Assembly (NCBI GenBank): GCA_947258465.1
Contig: CAMYIQ010000161.1
Span: forward strand, 1-6,355
Reading direction: 5' to 3'
From: an uncultured Erythrobacter sp.
GTDB lineage: Bacteria; Pseudomonadota; Alphaproteobacteria; Sphingomonadales; Sphingomonadaceae
DNA: 6,355 nt
Shown here piece by piece: positions 6,214 to 6,355 of the stretch. How positions within the stretch are numbered: position 1 is the stretch's first letter; every line of letters starts with the position of its first letter. The position numbers and the translations under genes were made by a program. The notes beneath the pieces are model-generated. The model was not told where the DNA came from and searched no databases. It saw nothing but the letters and a program-made list of their open reading frames with translations.

Positions 6214-6355
6214 TCATGCCCGGGCGGCGAACCAGTCGGCCACTGCCTGCTGCGCTTCGGCGGGCAGGTGCAGGCCGAGTTTGCTGCGCCGCCAGAGCGC
6301 GTCTTGGGCAGTGCGGGCATATTCCTGATCGACGAGATACCGCAGCTCGGCTTCG
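6214..6355 (-). CDS. glpD: Aerobic glycerol-3-phosphate dehydrogenase, C-terminal end (5' part outside window)
   Basis: The last 46 codons are present before TGA at 6214-6216. The readable part is EAELRYLVDQEYARTAQDAL followed by WRRSKLGLHL. This matches the C-terminal helical domain of FAD-dependent glycerol-3-phosphate dehydrogenase, where E.Y...E......DAL.RR.K.G is characteristic and similar to the E. coli GlpD end (DALWRRTKQG). The enzyme sits on the inner membrane and oxidises sn-glycerol-3-phosphate to dihydroxyacetone phosphate, passing electrons through FAD to ubiquinone. The FAD-binding and catalytic regions are outside the window, so their integrity cannot be judged. The gene ends 97 bases before the putA start on the same strand. 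Co-transcription is possible but not shown. Confidence 0.9.
   Translation of the reverse strand, partial: EAELRYLVDQEYARTAQDALWRRSKLGLHLPAEAQQAVADWFAARA

Noticed and set aside
1..6355. Mobile element, CRISPR array, tRNA, phage or defence genes
   Set aside because: I saw no regularly spaced repeats, transposase or integrase motifs, tRNA-like folds or atypical composition. All coding space is taken by housekeeping or common accessory metabolic genes.

Overview
The window looks like an ordinary chromosomal stretch from a GC-rich alphaproteobacterium. The best guess is a sphingomonad or erythrobacter relative (Sphingomonadales). This rests on high GC, strong GC bias at third codon positions, the tail of a TonB-dependent outer-membrane receptor, a dCTP deaminase of the GKSTYARCG type and a PutA without a DNA-binding domain. 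The taxonomic placement is inference.

Layout: the left edge carries the last 172 codons of a plus-strand TonB-dependent receptor. Everything to its right is on the minus strand. In transcription order these genes are the 3' end of glpD (aerobic glycerol-3-phosphate dehydrogenase, cut by the right edge), putA (bifunctional proline dehydrogenase / glutamate semialdehyde dehydrogenase), dcd (dCTP deaminase), a saccharopine-dehydrogenase-like NAD(P)-binding oxidoreductase and a DoxX-family membrane protein. The receptor and doxX converge and overlap by 4 bases, so their stop codons share the palindrome CTAG. Intergenic gaps are about 97, 60, 161 and 52 bases, and no stretch longer than 300 bases lacks a gene.

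How the genes relate: GlpD and PutA are both flavin dehydrogenases that feed electrons from a small carbon source (glycerol-3-phosphate, proline) to the quinone pool, so their adjacency makes metabolic sense. Dcd makes dUTP for thymidylate synthesis and has no obvious link to them. The oxidoreductase and DoxX genes lie 52 bases apart and each has a good ribosome binding site, so they may form a small unit of unknown function.

The main unexplained structure is in the gaps. A strong 10-bp hairpin lies between putA and dcd and overlaps the weak dcd ribosome binding site. A bulged hairpin plus a short palindrome lies between dcd and the oxidoreductase. A 6-bp inverted repeat lies between glpD and putA. 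I see no mobile element, CRISPR array, RNA gene, defence system or previously undescribed system, and I do not claim one.
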